From a bacterium BMS3Bbin10 (GTDB lineage Bacteria; Pseudomonadota; Alphaproteobacteria; Rhizobiales; Methyloligellaceae), in NCBI GenBank assembly GCA_002897995.1, contig BDTT01000086.1, forward strand, positions 1 to 39,041: 39,041 nucleotides of DNA, given 5' to 3'. Below the pieces are notes generated by a model. The model worked only from the letters and a program-made list of their open reading frames with translations. It was not told the DNA's origin and ran no database searches. The first letter of the stretch is position 1. Every line of letters begins with the position of its first letter. The position numbers were made by a program, and so were the translations under genes. Below, one piece after another: positions 6,910 to 15,125 of the stretch.

Positions 6910-8919
6910 ATGTCAAAAATAAATCCCATGTGGGGCAGGGTCAGCCGGATAGTTGGCCTTGCGGTACTGATTAATCTTCTTGCGGCGCCTGTATCCAACG
7001 TTGCCTGGGTGGAGGAAAAGAACGCGCAGACGCGCTCCCTGCTCGGCAGCTATCTAGCGGGACGCTTCGCACGGACGCAGCGCGACAATTCCAAGGCTGC
7101 GCAGTTCTATGAAAACGCGCTGTCCAAGGATCCCGGCAGCGACCTTATTCTGCAGCGAACTTTCCTGCTTGATGCGATCGGGGGGGATTGGGACCGCGCC
7201 TTGCGGCTCGCCGAAGATGTCGCCGCCAATGAACCGTCACACCAGATTGCCCGCTTTCTGCTTGGCGTCAAAGCCTTCAAGCAAGGCAATTTCGGCGTTG
7301 CGGAGAAACATTTCGCTTCTGTCCAGAAGGGAACGCTTTCCAATCTGACCGCGCGGCTGGCCCACGCCTGGACATTGTTGGCGGGCGGGGACGCCGATCG
7401 CGCGATCGCTGAACTGGACAAGATAAAAAAAGCCAATTGGTCCCAGTTCTATCAATACTATCATCGCGGGCTGATCGCCGATGTTGCGGGCAAGCGGGAG
7501 GTCGCCGAAAAGGCGCTGTCGAAAGCCTTCGAAAGCCGCCCCCGCACGCTCAGGATCGCGGAAGCCTACGCCCGGCATGTGAGCTTTATGGGCGACACAA
7601 GGCGGGCGAAGCGGATTTTGAAAAAACATATCGGCAAGTCGGCCGGGCATCCCATTTCCCTGGCCCTGCTGAAGGATATCAGTGCGGGCAAAAAGCAGTC
7701 GTTGCTCATCACCAGTCCGTCGGAGGGGCTGGCGGAAGTATTCTACGCCATTGGCGATGCGCTGACAGGGGAGGACAGCACGGAGGTTGGCCTCGTCTAT
7801 CTGCGTATCGCATTGTACCTGAAACCGGACTTCCCGCTCGCCAATATCGCTATCGGCGAGGTTTTCGACAAGATGGAGAAGTATCAGCGGGCCATCGAAA
7901 TCTATGACCGTGTGCCACGGACATCGCCGATCTGGAATAGAGTTCAGATCCGCAAGGCTTATGACCTGAACTCTCTTGAGAAAACCGAAGAAGCGAAAGC
8001 GCTGTTGAAGAGGCTGGCCGAGACCACACCGGGAGATCCGCGCGCCTATGACGCTCTGGGCAGCATTCTGCGCTCCCGGCAGCGCTATGAGGAATCGGAT
8101 CGCTACTATACCCGCGCCATAGAAATGATAGGCAAGCCGTTGCCGCGGCATTGGACGCTGTACTATGCACGCGGTGTAAGCCGCGAGCGGCTCAAGAACT
8201 GGCCCGGCGCGGAGGCCGATCTGAAGATGGCCCTCAAGCTCAGCCCGGATCAGCCCCTGGTTCTGAATTATCTTGGATATTCCTGGGTCGATCAGGGCGT
8301 CAATCTCAAGAGGGCCATGGATCTCATACGCAAAGCCGTGAAGCTGAAGCCCAATGATGGGTATTTCGTCGACAGCCTGGGGTGGGCGCATTACCGGCTT
8401 GGAAATTTTCAAAAAGCGGTTCAGCACCTGGAGCACTCCGTGGAATTGCGCCCCGATGACCCGGTCATAAATGATCATCTGGGGGACGCCTATTGGCGGG
8501 TGAAACGGTTCCTCGAGGCGAAATATCAATGGTCGCAGGCGCTCACGCTGGAGCCTGAGCCGGAAGACGAAGTAAAGATCAGGCAGAAACTCAAGAGCGG
8601 TCTCGACAGTCCCAAGAAGCGCGTCGTCGCTTCGGCCGCCAGCGACAAGAACAAGGTCAGTGACGCCCAGCAGGCAGGCGCCGTAAAGGACGTGGCGGTC
8701 CTTGGATCGAAGCCCGCGGAGCTGAAAAAGGCGGTGGAAGAGGCAACCACTGGCCGCACCCATATTGTCAGGGAAGGGGAGACGCTTTGGGATATCGCCA
8801 ATGAATATCTGGGCGATGGCAATCTGTTTGAGCTGATCTACCGCGCCAACCGGAAGGTTCTGGAGACTCCGGACAGTATCCGCCGCGGCCAGAAACTCCA
8901 GATACCGCCCAAACCGTAA
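6910..8919 (+). CDS. TPR-repeat protein with C-terminal LysM domain
   Basis: A 669-residue protein. The N-terminus has a short basic segment and a hydrophobic stretch (GRVSRIVGLAVLINLLAAPV) that looks like a signal peptide or anchor. About residues 35-575 are a long series of tetratricopeptide repeats (for example AAQFYENALSKDPGS, AEADLKMALKLSPDQP, AVQHLEHSVELRPDDP). After a charged linker the last 55 residues form a LysM domain (HIVREGETLWDIANEYL to RRGQKLQIP), expected to bind peptidoglycan. TPR arrays serve protein assembly, so a periplasmic scaffold on the cell wall is a reasonable inference. I chose ATG 6910 because GGAG (6897-6900) sits 9 bases before it; an in-frame TTG at 6901 is too close to that site. 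Confidence 0.85.
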   Translation: MSKINPMWGRVSRIVGLAVLINLLAAPVSNVAWVEEKNAQTRSLLGSYLAGRFARTQRDNSKAAQFYENALSKDPGSDLILQRTFLLDAIGGDWDRALRLAEDVAANEPSHQIARFLLGVKAFKQGNFGVAEKHFASVQKGTLSNLTARLAHAWTLLAGGDADRAIAELDKIKKANWSQFYQYYHRGLIADVAGKREVAEKALSKAFESRPRTLRIAEAYARHVSFMGDTRRAKRILKKHIGKSAGHPISLALLKDISAGKKQSLLITSPSEGLAEVFYAIGDALTGEDSTEVGLVYLRIALYLKPDFPLANIAIGEVFDKMEKYQRAIEIYDRVPRTSPIWNRVQIRKAYDLNSLEKTEEAKALLKRLAETTPGDPRAYDALGSILRSRQRYEESDRYYTRAIEMIGKPLPRHWTLYYARGVSRERLKNWPGAEADLKMALKLSPDQPLVLNYLGYSWVDQGVNLKRAMDLIRKAVKLKPNDGYFVDSLGWAHYRLGNFQKAVQHLEHSVELRPDDPVINDHLGDAYWRVKRFLEAKYQWSQALTLEPEPEDEVKIRQKLKSGLDSPKKRVVASAASDKNKVSDAQQAGAVKDVAVLGSKPAELKKAVEEATTGRTHIVREGETLWDIANEYLGDGNLFELIYRANRKVLETPDSIRRGQKLQIPPKP

Positions 8920-8988
8920 CTCGCCAATATTGTCTTGCGTGCATCTGTCCGCGACTTGCGGGCACGGATCAAACTTCGCCCGGCATCA

Positions 8989-9858
8989 ATGAGAACTGGC
9001 ATAAGTGAACAAGCGCCCGCCAAGGTCAACCTGACGCTCAAGGTCATTGGCAAGCGGCCTGACGGTTTTCACGAACTCGTCTCTCTGGCTGCCTTCGCGT
9101 CTGTAAGCGATTTGCTTGTGCTTGTCCCGGAGGCGGACGCATCGCTCTGTGTCGAGGGCCCGTTCGCCGGCGATCTGGGCGAAGACAATCTGGTGCTCCA
9201 GGCGGCTGAAATGCTGTTGGAGCATTTTCCAAACAGGCGGACGGGAGCGTTCACACTGGACAAACAGCTTCCCGTCGCCGCCGGACTGGGCGGCGGGTCG
9301 GCCGACGCCGCCGCTGCGCTGCGTCTGATGGAGCGCGCCACCCCTGACCCGGTTCCGCGCGAGACCATTGCCCGCGTGGCCGGGCTTCTGGGGGCGGATG
9401 TCTCCGTCTGCCTTGCCTCGAAAGCGTCCATGATGCGCGGTCGCGGCGATGACATCATGCAGATTGCGGCCCTGCCGGAGCTCCCGTCCGTTCTGGTCAA
9501 TCCCGGAGTGGCGCTTGGCACGGGGGACGTTTTCGCGGCGCTCGGCGCACCGCCGGTGAAGGACGCCTGCGCAGACAATGATGCTGAGCCCGCGTCTTTC
9601 GGTTCCGCGGATGAACTGGCCGCCTATATCCGGAACACGGGAAACGATCTGGAGGCTACGGCCATCAAATGCGCTCCGGTTATTGCGGAGGTTCGCGCGG
9701 CGCTTCGCGCTACTGCGGGATGCCGGCTGGCGCAAATGTCCGGAAGCGGTCCAACCTGTTTCGGGATTTTCGGCGACGCGGATGAGGCCCGCGCCGCCGC
9801 GCGGACTCTTTCCGCAGCCCATCCGCATTGGTGGGTTGTGGCAACGCAGCTGGGCTAA
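8989..9858 (+). CDS. ispE: 4-diphosphocytidyl-2-C-methyl-D-erythritol kinase
   Basis: A 289-residue GHMP kinase of the MEP isoprenoid pathway. PAKVNLTLKVIGKRPDGFHEL gives the N-terminal substrate-binding block with the catalytic Lys, LPVAAGLGGGSADAAAAL is the ATP-binding glycine-rich loop with the catalytic Asp, and MSGSGPTCFGIF is the third GHMP motif. ATG 8989 starts the conserved region directly; a TTG at 8935 would add 18 unconserved residues. The gene faces a polyprenyl diphosphate synthase downstream, so two isoprenoid steps are neighbours on opposite strands. Confidence 0.95.
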   Translation: MRTGISEQAPAKVNLTLKVIGKRPDGFHELVSLAAFASVSDLLVLVPEADASLCVEGPFAGDLGEDNLVLQAAEMLLEHFPNRRTGAFTLDKQLPVAAGLGGGSADAAAALRLMERATPDPVPRETIARVAGLLGADVSVCLASKASMMRGRGDDIMQIAALPELPSVLVNPGVALGTGDVFAALGAPPVKDACADNDAEPASFGSADELAAYIRNTGNDLEATAIKCAPVIAEVRAALRATAGCRLAQMSGSGPTCFGIFGDADEARAAARTLSAAHPHWWVVATQLG

Positions 9859-9893
9859 TACGAGGGGTCGTCAGCATTGACCGATCCGCACAT

Positions 9894-9997
9894 CCTTCGA
9901 GACGGCGCGTTGCGCCTCCTCAGGATGAGGTTTTGTGACAGAAAAACAAAATACAACACCTCATGGTTCGGAGCGCCCGTAAGGACGCGTCTCGAAG
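9894..9997. repeat. Long imperfect intergenic palindrome
   Basis: Between ispE and the polyprenyl synthase, 9894-9931 (CCTTCGAGACGGCG... to ...AGGATGAGGT) and 9958-9997 (ACCTCATGGTTCGG... to ...CGTCTCGAAG) are imperfect reverse complements of about 38 bases around a 26-base loop. CTTCGAGAC/TCAGGATGAGG palindromes of this kind are recurrent intergenic elements in rhizobia-like genomes. Two further short hairpins follow at 10044-10059 and 10061-10074. No gene is seen in 9859-10155. Confidence 0.75.
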
Positions 9998-10117
9998 CAC
10001 CCGGCATGGAATAGACCGTTTCTGTTCTTAACAAAAACGGTAAGGCCGCGACTGCGGCCCGGCGCTTATGCGCCGCGCCCGCGCAGACCCGCGCGAAGCG
10101 CGGACAGGTCGTGAGCG

Positions 10118-10157
10118 AAAAAATCCAGAGCGATTCCGTCAAAGACGGAACCGCTCT
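10118..10157 (-). terminator. Rho-independent terminator of the polyprenyl synthase gene
   Basis: Bases 10127-10140 and 10144-10157 form a 14-bp stem with one mismatch and a 3-base loop. Read leftward, the stem begins at the stop codon of the polyprenyl synthase gene and is followed, after a short gap, by six T (complement of A at 10118-10123). This is a good intrinsic terminator. The stem also resembles dispersed AGAGCG-TTCCG palindromes found in alphaproteobacteria. Confidence 0.7.
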
Positions 10158-11172
10158 AGTGAGCGCGATCGATGCAGAAGGCCACCGTATCGAGCAGCGC
10201 GGCCTTGTAGTTGGTGTCGGGAAAGATCGCCAGTGCGTCATGGGCGATGGAACCATAATGCCGGGCGCGCTCCACCGTGTCATCGATGGCGCCATGCTGG
10301 CGAACGAGCGCAATCGCTTCTTCAAGGTCGCCGTCGCGAACATCACTATCCTGAAGGACGCGGCGCCAGAATTTCCGGTTCTCCCCGCTGCCGCGCCTGT
10401 ATGACAGGACTACGGGAAGAGTAATTTTCCCCTCGCGGAAATCATCGCCGACGGATTTGCCCAGTTGTTCCTGGTCGCCGGAATAGTCGAGCACGTCGTC
10501 GAGAAGCTGGAAGGCAATGCCGAGATTCTTGCCGTAGGAGCGCAGTGCCGCCTTTTCCGTCTTGGGGCGCCCGGCCAATACGCCGCCGACCTCCGCGGCG
10601 GCGGCGAACAGAGCGGCGGTCTTGGCATCGATGATCGCCAGATATTCGTCTTCGTTCGTTTCGGTGTTTTTTGAGGCTATGAGCTGCATGACCTCGCCTT
10701 CGGCAATCACCGCGGCCGCGTTTGACAGAATGCGCAGGGCTTCCAGGGAGCCCACATCAACCATCATCTTGAACGCCTGCCCCAGAAGGAAATCGCCGAC
10801 CAGCACGCTCGCCTCGTTACCCCACAGGATGCGCGCGGACTCCTTGCCGCGCCGCAGATCGCTTTCATCGACCACGTCGTCGTGGAGCAAGGTAGCGGTG
10901 TGCATGAATTCGACGCTGGCCGCCAGCTGCACATGGTCAACGCCGTCATAGCCGCACATGCGCGCTGCCGCGATGGTGAGCATCGGGCGCAGCCTCTTGC
11001 CTCCCGAATCAATGAGATGCCCGGCAAGCTCCGGGATCAGTTCCACGTCGGAGCGGGCCTTGTCGAGGATGATGCGATTGACCCCCGCCATATCATCACC
11101 AACCAGATCGAACAGAAGCTGCAGACTGGCTCTCGGCTCTCTTGCGCCGGCAAGCGGTATGACTACACCCAA
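10156..11172 (-). CDS. ispB: Polyprenyl (probably octaprenyl) diphosphate synthase
   Basis: A long-chain trans-prenyl diphosphate synthase that makes the ubiquinone side chain from IPP and an allylic primer. Both aspartate-rich motifs are present: LLHDDVVDESDLRRG and QLLDDVLDYSGD; GGKRLRPML is the upstream substrate-binding block. I start at TTG 11172 because the strong ribosome binding site AAGGGGGAG (complement of 11180-11188) lies 7 bases upstream, giving 338 residues, the usual size; the frame stays open to 11265 but those residues are unlike the family. Chain length (C40 or C50) cannot be read by eye, so the symbol is by family. It diverges from the DUF2007 gene. Confidence 0.92.
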   Translation of the reverse strand: MGVVIPLAGAREPRASLQLLFDLVGDDMAGVNRIILDKARSDVELIPELAGHLIDSGGKRLRPMLTIAAARMCGYDGVDHVQLAASVEFMHTATLLHDDVVDESDLRRGKESARILWGNEASVLVGDFLLGQAFKMMVDVGSLEALRILSNAAAVIAEGEVMQLIASKNTETNEDEYLAIIDAKTAALFAAAAEVGGVLAGRPKTEKAALRSYGKNLGIAFQLLDDVLDYSGDQEQLGKSVGDDFREGKITLPVVLSYRRGSGENRKFWRRVLQDSDVRDGDLEEAIALVRQHGAIDDTVERARHYGSIAHDALAIFPDTNYKAALLDTVAFCIDRAH

Positions 11173-11322
11173 GATCGAACTCCCCCTTGGTACTTCAACC
11201 AGGCCCCAGTATATTCGTTCGGCCCGGTTGGCGGTCAAGCCGATAGGGATGCGTTGGCGTCGCACATTTTCGGGGCTGGATTTCTTCCAGTTTCATGTAC
11301 GGCGATATTGGAGGGGCGTCAA

Positions 11323-11547
11323 TTGAAGGAACTGTTTCGCAGTAATGACGCGGTCCTGCTGTCGTTTGTTCAGGCGATTTTGTCCGATGCCGGCGTCGCG
11401 CATCAGATCGCCGACAGCTATATGAGCATCATGGAGGGCTCGCTCGGCGTTTTGCCCCGGCGCGTGCTTGTGGCGGAAGATGAATGGGCGCAGGCATGCC
11501 GGATTCTCAAGGAGGCCGATCTGGATCATGTTGTCGGGCAGAGCTGA
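11323..11547 (+). CDS. DUF2007 small protein
   Basis: A 74-residue protein matching the DUF2007 pattern: KELFRSNDAVLLSFVQAILSDAGV, then the RRVLVAEDEWAQACRIL segment. The domain is proposed to be a signal-transducing or regulatory module, but no biochemical role is established. It starts with TTG at 11323, with GGAGGGG at 11310-11316 six bases before it. Its last 20 bases overlap the following methyltransferase gene, so the two are translationally linked; this pairing opposite a polyprenyl synthase is common in alphaproteobacteria. Confidence 0.8.
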   Translation: MKELFRSNDAVLLSFVQAILSDAGVAHQIADSYMSIMEGSLGVLPRRVLVAEDEWAQACRILKEADLDHVVGQS

Positions 11548-12325
11548 CCCCACGGACGAGACCACGCGCGACGCATTCCTCGATGGCCGGCTCACCATAC
11601 GCCAACCCGCATCGGGCCCGCGCACGGCCATAGACGCACTCTTTCTTGCCGCCGCCGTTCCAGCCGTGGCGGGTAAAAAACAAAAAATTCTGGAGGCGGG
11701 CGCGGGTTCGGGTGTGGCCAGTCTTGCGCTATGCGCAAGGGTCCAGGATGCGCGCATCACCGGCGTTGAGGTGCAGCCCGGGCTGGCGGCGCTTGCCCGG
11801 GAGAACGCGCGTTTGAACGATTTTTCCGAGCGATGCAGGATTATCGAGGCAGACATCACGGCGCGCGCGCAAGTGCTGGAACATGCCGGGCTTGTGCGCG
11901 AGAGCTTCGATCATGTGGCCGCCAATCCACCATTCTATATAAGCAGCCGGCACCGCGAGGCGGCTGACCCGCAGGTCGCCAGGGCCTATGGCGCAAAGCC
12001 GGGAGATCTGGAGAAATGGGTCAGGTTTCTCGCCACCATGGCCGCGCCGCGCGCAACCGTGACGATGATCCACACAGCCGAAGTGCTTGGCGAGTTGCTG
12101 GCGCTGCTGGAGGGGCGTTTCGGGGGAGTGGCGGTCTATCCGCTGTTCGCGCGCGAGGGCGCGCCGGCAAAGCGCATTCTGGTGCAGGGCATCAAGGGCA
12201 GCCGGGCGCCGGCCGAGTTGCATTCAGGGCTGGTTTTGCACAAACCGAACGGGGACTACACTGAAGCTGCCGATGCCGTGTTGCGCGGGATGGCGGGACT
12301 TTCGCTTCGCCAGACAAAAGAATGA
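11528..12325 (+). CDS. Small-domain SAM methyltransferase (TrmN6-like)
   Basis: A 265-residue Rossmann-fold methyltransferase. The SAM-binding motif is ILEAGAGSGVASLAL, the acidic end of strand 2 is VEVQPGLAALA, and the catalytic motif NPPF is in VAANPPFYISSRHR, which marks amino-group (N6-adenine or glutamine) methylation. The closest well-known family is tRNA1(Val) m6A37 methyltransferase TrmN6, but substrate assignment is by similarity of layout only. ATG 11528 overlaps DUF2007 by 20 bases in another frame; a longer frame back to 11468 lies fully within DUF2007 coding sequence. Confidence 0.82.
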   Translation: MLSGRADPTDETTRDAFLDGRLTIRQPASGPRTAIDALFLAAAVPAVAGKKQKILEAGAGSGVASLALCARVQDARITGVEVQPGLAALARENARLNDFSERCRIIEADITARAQVLEHAGLVRESFDHVAANPPFYISSRHREAADPQVARAYGAKPGDLEKWVRFLATMAAPRATVTMIHTAEVLGELLALLEGRFGGVAVYPLFAREGAPAKRILVQGIKGSRAPAELHSGLVLHKPNGDYTEAADAVLRGMAGLSLRQTKE

Positions 12326-12328
12326 AGT

Positions 12329-12369
12329 GGAAGACCGCCGCAACCGGGGGGCGCATGCGGCGGTCTTCC
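12329..12369. terminator. Strong hairpin between convergent genes
   Basis: Bases 12329-12342 and 12356-12369 are perfect 14-base reverse complements (GGAAGACCGCCGCA and its complement) with a 13-base loop. It begins 4 bases after the methyltransferase stop and ends 32 bases from the stop of the converging secreted-protein gene. There is no T run, so a bidirectional terminator or mRNA 3'-end stabiliser is inferred. Confidence 0.55.
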
Positions 12370-12401
12370 GGAGCCTGAACCTTAAAGGCTCGAGCTCTTT
12401 C

Positions 12402-12722
12402 CTAGTAGCAGACGCGATAGCGGCGGTGGACCATCTTGGTGTTCCAGCGATTGTTGTGGGGTCCCCAGTAGCGGACTTTCACCTTTTTCACTTTCCAGCG
12501 GCAATTGGGGCGATAGGACCTGTAGCCATGGTTGTGCCGGCCAACGCCGCGCCAGGCAACGGCGCCCCTGTGACCGCGCCATCCGTAAAATCCATAACCG
12601 TAACCATGACCGTGGCCGCCGATGACGACCTTGACGCCGGCGTCGGCGTTTGAGGGACCGGCAATGGTGCCGGTGGCGAGAGTGGCGACAGCCGCTGCGG
12701 CGAGGAGCAATTTATTGATCAT
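12402..12722 (-). CDS. Small secreted Gly/His/Tyr-rich protein
   Basis: A 106-residue protein of unknown function. The signal peptide INKLLLAAAAVATLATGTIAG is followed by an Ala-Asp-Ala cleavage region and a Gly/His/Tyr/Trp-rich segment (GGHGHGYGYGFYGWRGHRG), then a very basic C-terminus with two cysteines (RPNCRWK and the penultimate residue, RVCY end). ATG 12722 follows AAGGAG by 6 bases, so I prefer it to an in-frame ATG nine codons upstream. Similar short exported proteins are frequent in Hyphomicrobiales. The two cysteines might form a disulfide; the His clusters might bind metal, but neither is shown. Confidence 0.75.
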   Translation of the reverse strand: MINKLLLAAAAVATLATGTIAGPSNADAGVKVVIGGHGHGYGYGFYGWRGHRGAVAWRGVGRHNHGYRSYRPNCRWKVKKVKVRYWGPHNNRWNTKMVHRRYRVCY

Positions 12723-13039
12723 GAGAATCTCCTTGAGGTTTAAATTCATGCCGGGTTTCCGCCAGGTGTGGTGTGCGTTGTTGCCGCACTGATGATTTCG
12801 TTTTAGCGCCGCGCGCCTGAACTCATCGTGAGGAGTTCGTTCATCTCCCGTTCAGCCTTCCGGAACGGGACTGAACATCAATGAAATAAAACGGATAAAT
12901 GTATAGTCAGCCTGCTGGTTGTGATGCTGATGCTCTCGCCCGCGCAGCTTCGCGCTTGATTCAGAGCCCGCGCGGGTTATTTATGGCAAGCTGAAGGGCC
13001 GCGTTTCGCCAGGCCCGGTAATCTGCGCAGGGTGGCTTT
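12723..13039. other. 317-base intergenic region without a gene
   Basis: This divergent region between the secreted-protein gene and the S49 peptidase holds no convincing reading frame. A small stem of about 7 bp (CCCGTTC...GAACGGG) lies near 12847-12869, and GAACTC...GAGTTC near 12820-12839. Bases 12880-12910 are locally AT-richer and may contain a promoter, but no clear -35/-10 pair stands out. Confidence 0.5.
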
Positions 13040-13906
13040 GTGAGAATTCCCTTTTCCCGCTTTTTTACAAGATCGGGTCCGGTCGTTCCGGTCCTGCGTT
13101 TTGCCGGGCCCATCGGGGCTGTTACGCCGTTGCGTCCGGGCGTCTCACTGGCGACCATGGCGGGCGTCATCCACCGCGCCTTCGCCATGAAGGGCGCCAA
13201 GGCGGTGGCTGTTCAGGTCAATTCACCGGGCGGCTCGCCAGTGCAGTCGATGCTGATTTACAGGCGCATTCGCGACCTGGCCGACGAGAAGGGCCTGCCC
13301 GTCTATGTGTTTGCCGAGGACGTGGCCGCGTCCGGCGGATATCTGATCGCGCTGGCCGGCGATGAAATCTATGTGGATGCAAGCTCCATCGTCGGCTCCA
13401 TCGGCGTGGTGGCTTCCGGGTTTGGCTTCGACAAGGCGATCAAGCGTTTCGGCATTGAACGCAGGGTCTACACCGCCGGGGAGAACAAGGTGGCCCTCGA
13501 TCCGTTCCAACCCGAGAAAGCGGACGATATCGAGCGCCTGAAGGAACTTCAGGGCGATGTGCACGAGACTTTCATCGACCTGGTGAAGGAGCGGCGCGGA
13601 AGGCGGATCAAAAATGCGGGCGACAGGTTGTTCACCGGGGAATTCTGGTCGGGCAAAAAGGCGGTTGAGCTGGGGCTCGTGGACGGTATTTCCGATTTGC
13701 GGTCGAAAATGCGCGAACTGCTGGGCAAGAAGGTCAAGCTCAGGCTCGTGACGCCGAAGCGCAGCTTGTTCTCACGGCGTTTGCGCGGCGTGTTCTCCAG
13801 AGGCTCGGACGAGATGGCGGATTCCGGAATTCTCGAACCGAGCCTGGCCGACGATTTGATCTCGGCGGTGGAAGCGCGGGCGCTGTGGTCGCGCTTTGGT
13901 CTGTAG
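13040..13906 (+). CDS. sppA: S49-family signal peptide peptidase (SppA/SohB type)
   Basis: A 288-residue serine protease of the single-domain SppA type. The nucleophile is S98 in VAASGGYLIALAGDEIYVD and the general-base lysine is K150 in YTAGENKVALDPF; VNSPGGSP and SSIVGSIGV are the flanking conserved blocks. These enzymes cut leftover signal peptides and other membrane-embedded substrates. There is no clear transmembrane segment at the N-terminus. It starts with GTG 13040, preceded by GGGTGG. It reads towards glyQ with a 93-base gap. Confidence 0.9.
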   Translation: MRIPFSRFFTRSGPVVPVLRFAGPIGAVTPLRPGVSLATMAGVIHRAFAMKGAKAVAVQVNSPGGSPVQSMLIYRRIRDLADEKGLPVYVFAEDVAASGGYLIALAGDEIYVDASSIVGSIGVVASGFGFDKAIKRFGIERRVYTAGENKVALDPFQPEKADDIERLKELQGDVHETFIDLVKERRGRRIKNAGDRLFTGEFWSGKKAVELGLVDGISDLRSKMRELLGKKVKLRLVTPKRSLFSRRLRGVFSRGSDEMADSGILEPSLADDLISAVEARALWSRFGL

Positions 13907-13999
13907 CCCGCTGAATAACCCGCAAAGAAACTGTTGCGCGCGAAGGGGCCGCGCGCGTAAGCAGGTCCTCAGCGGTTAGCGAATCTCCGGGCAGTATTC

Positions 14000-14932
14000 A
14001 TGGCCAAGGCACAGACGGCCCCCCTGCGGCCGGACAAATCCTTTCAGGACCTGATCCTGGTGCTCCAGCAATACTGGGCGTCCCTGGGCTGCGTCCTGCT
14101 CCAGCCCTATGACATGGAGGTCGGCGCGGGCACCTTTCACCCGGCAACCGCTTTGCGCGCGCTGGGCCCCAGGCCCTGGAACGCGGCCTATGTGCAGCCC
14201 TCGCGCCGCCCCGCCGACGGGCGCTATGGAGAGAACCCGAACCGGCTGCAGCATTATTACCAGTATCAGGTGATCCTGAAACCCAGCCCGCCCGACATTC
14301 AGGACCTCTATCTCAACTCTCTTTACGCCATCGGCATCGATCCCAAAAACCACGACATCCGCTTCGTGGAAGACGACTGGGAGAGCCCGACGCTCGGCGC
14401 CTGGGGCCTGGGCTGGGAAGTGTGGTGCGACGGCATGGAAGTCTCGCAATTCACCTACTTCCAGCAGGTTGGCGGGTTCGACTGCGATCCGGTTTCGGGC
14501 GAGCTGACCTATGGCCTTGAGCGCCTGGCCATGTATTGCCAGGGCGCCGACAATGTTTTCGATCTCAACTTCAATGGCGGCGAAGGCGCAAAGCGGGTCA
14601 CATACGCAGACGTTTTTCTCCAGGCCGAGCAGGAATATTCCCGGTATAATTTCGAATACGCCGACACGGATCGCCTGCTGACCCACTTCCGCGATGCGGA
14701 AGCCGAATGCAGGGCGCTGCTGGAGGCGGGGGACCGGGGCGAGGGGAAGCGCCATGAATGCGTGCTCCCCGCCTATGACCAGTGCATCAAGGCGAGCCAC
14801 ATCTTCAATCTGCTCGATGCGCGCGGGGTCATTTCCGTCACCGAGCGCCAGGCCTATATCCTGCGCGTGCGCGACCTCACCAAGGCCTGCTGCACCGCCT
14901 GGCTGCGGACGCAAGCGGGAGGCGCGCCATGA
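14000..14932 (+). CDS. glyQ: Glycyl-tRNA synthetase alpha subunit
   Basis: A 310-residue catalytic subunit of the heterotetrameric (alpha2beta2) glycyl-tRNA synthetase. The N-terminal [37 protein letters not shown], and [30 protein letters not shown] blocks are nearly invariant in the family (quoted here in parts). The length is usual. The beta subunit follows after 193 bases filled by a palindromic repeat rather than directly, so the subunits are probably still co-transcribed but not translationally coupled. Confidence 0.98.
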   Translation: MAKAQTAPLRPDKSFQDLILVLQQYWASLGCVLLQPYDMEVGAGTFHPATALRALGPRPWNAAYVQPSRRPADGRYGENPNRLQHYYQYQVILKPSPPDIQDLYLNSLYAIGIDPKNHDIRFVEDDWESPTLGAWGLGWEVWCDGMEVSQFTYFQQVGGFDCDPVSGELTYGLERLAMYCQGADNVFDLNFNGGEGAKRVTYADVFLQAEQEYSRYNFEYADTDRLLTHFRDAEAECRALLEAGDRGEGKRHECVLPAYDQCIKASHIFNLLDARGVISVTERQAYILRVRDLTKACCTAWLRTQAGGAP

Positions 14933-14939
14933 TGCAGCG

Positions 14940-15121
14940 TTCCCCCACCCCCAGCCCCTCCCCGCCAGGGGGAGGGGAAGAAAAATTGAACCTTCTTCTA
15001 CCTTCTGTTCTTCCAGAGGAGGGCATGCCCCTTTCTCCCTCCCCCTTGACGGGGGAGGGCAGGGGTGGGGGTGATCGGGTAAAGACTCGTGGGGGTGACC
15101 TGGAAAAAACCAGGGGAGGCG
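14940..15121. repeat. C/G-rich palindromic repeat, copy 1 (between glyQ and glyS)
   Basis: Two hairpins are seen: one near 14956-14978 (CCCCTCCCC...GGGGAGGGG) and a perfect 9-bp stem at 15037-15059 (CCCTCCCCC, loop TTGAC, GGGGGAGGG). Bases 15033-15074 match 15983-16024 inside glyS at 41 of 42 positions. The repeat fills nearly the whole space between the subunit genes, ending just before the glyS start at 15126. Confidence 0.88.
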
Positions 15122-15125
15122 CATC

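Noticed and set aside
7237-8763. Long leftward open frame opposite the TPR gene
   Set aside because: It lies antisense inside a clear TPR-LysM gene in GC-rich DNA; the translation has no family motif.
10882-11322. N-terminal extension of the DUF2007 gene
   Set aside because: The extra residues run antisense to the polyprenyl synthase start and are unlike DUF2007; TTG 11323 has a good ribosome site.
13934-13960. GCGCGCG hairpin after the S49 peptidase gene
   Set aside because: A 9-bp stem with a mismatch and no T run in GC-rich DNA; too weak to call a terminator.
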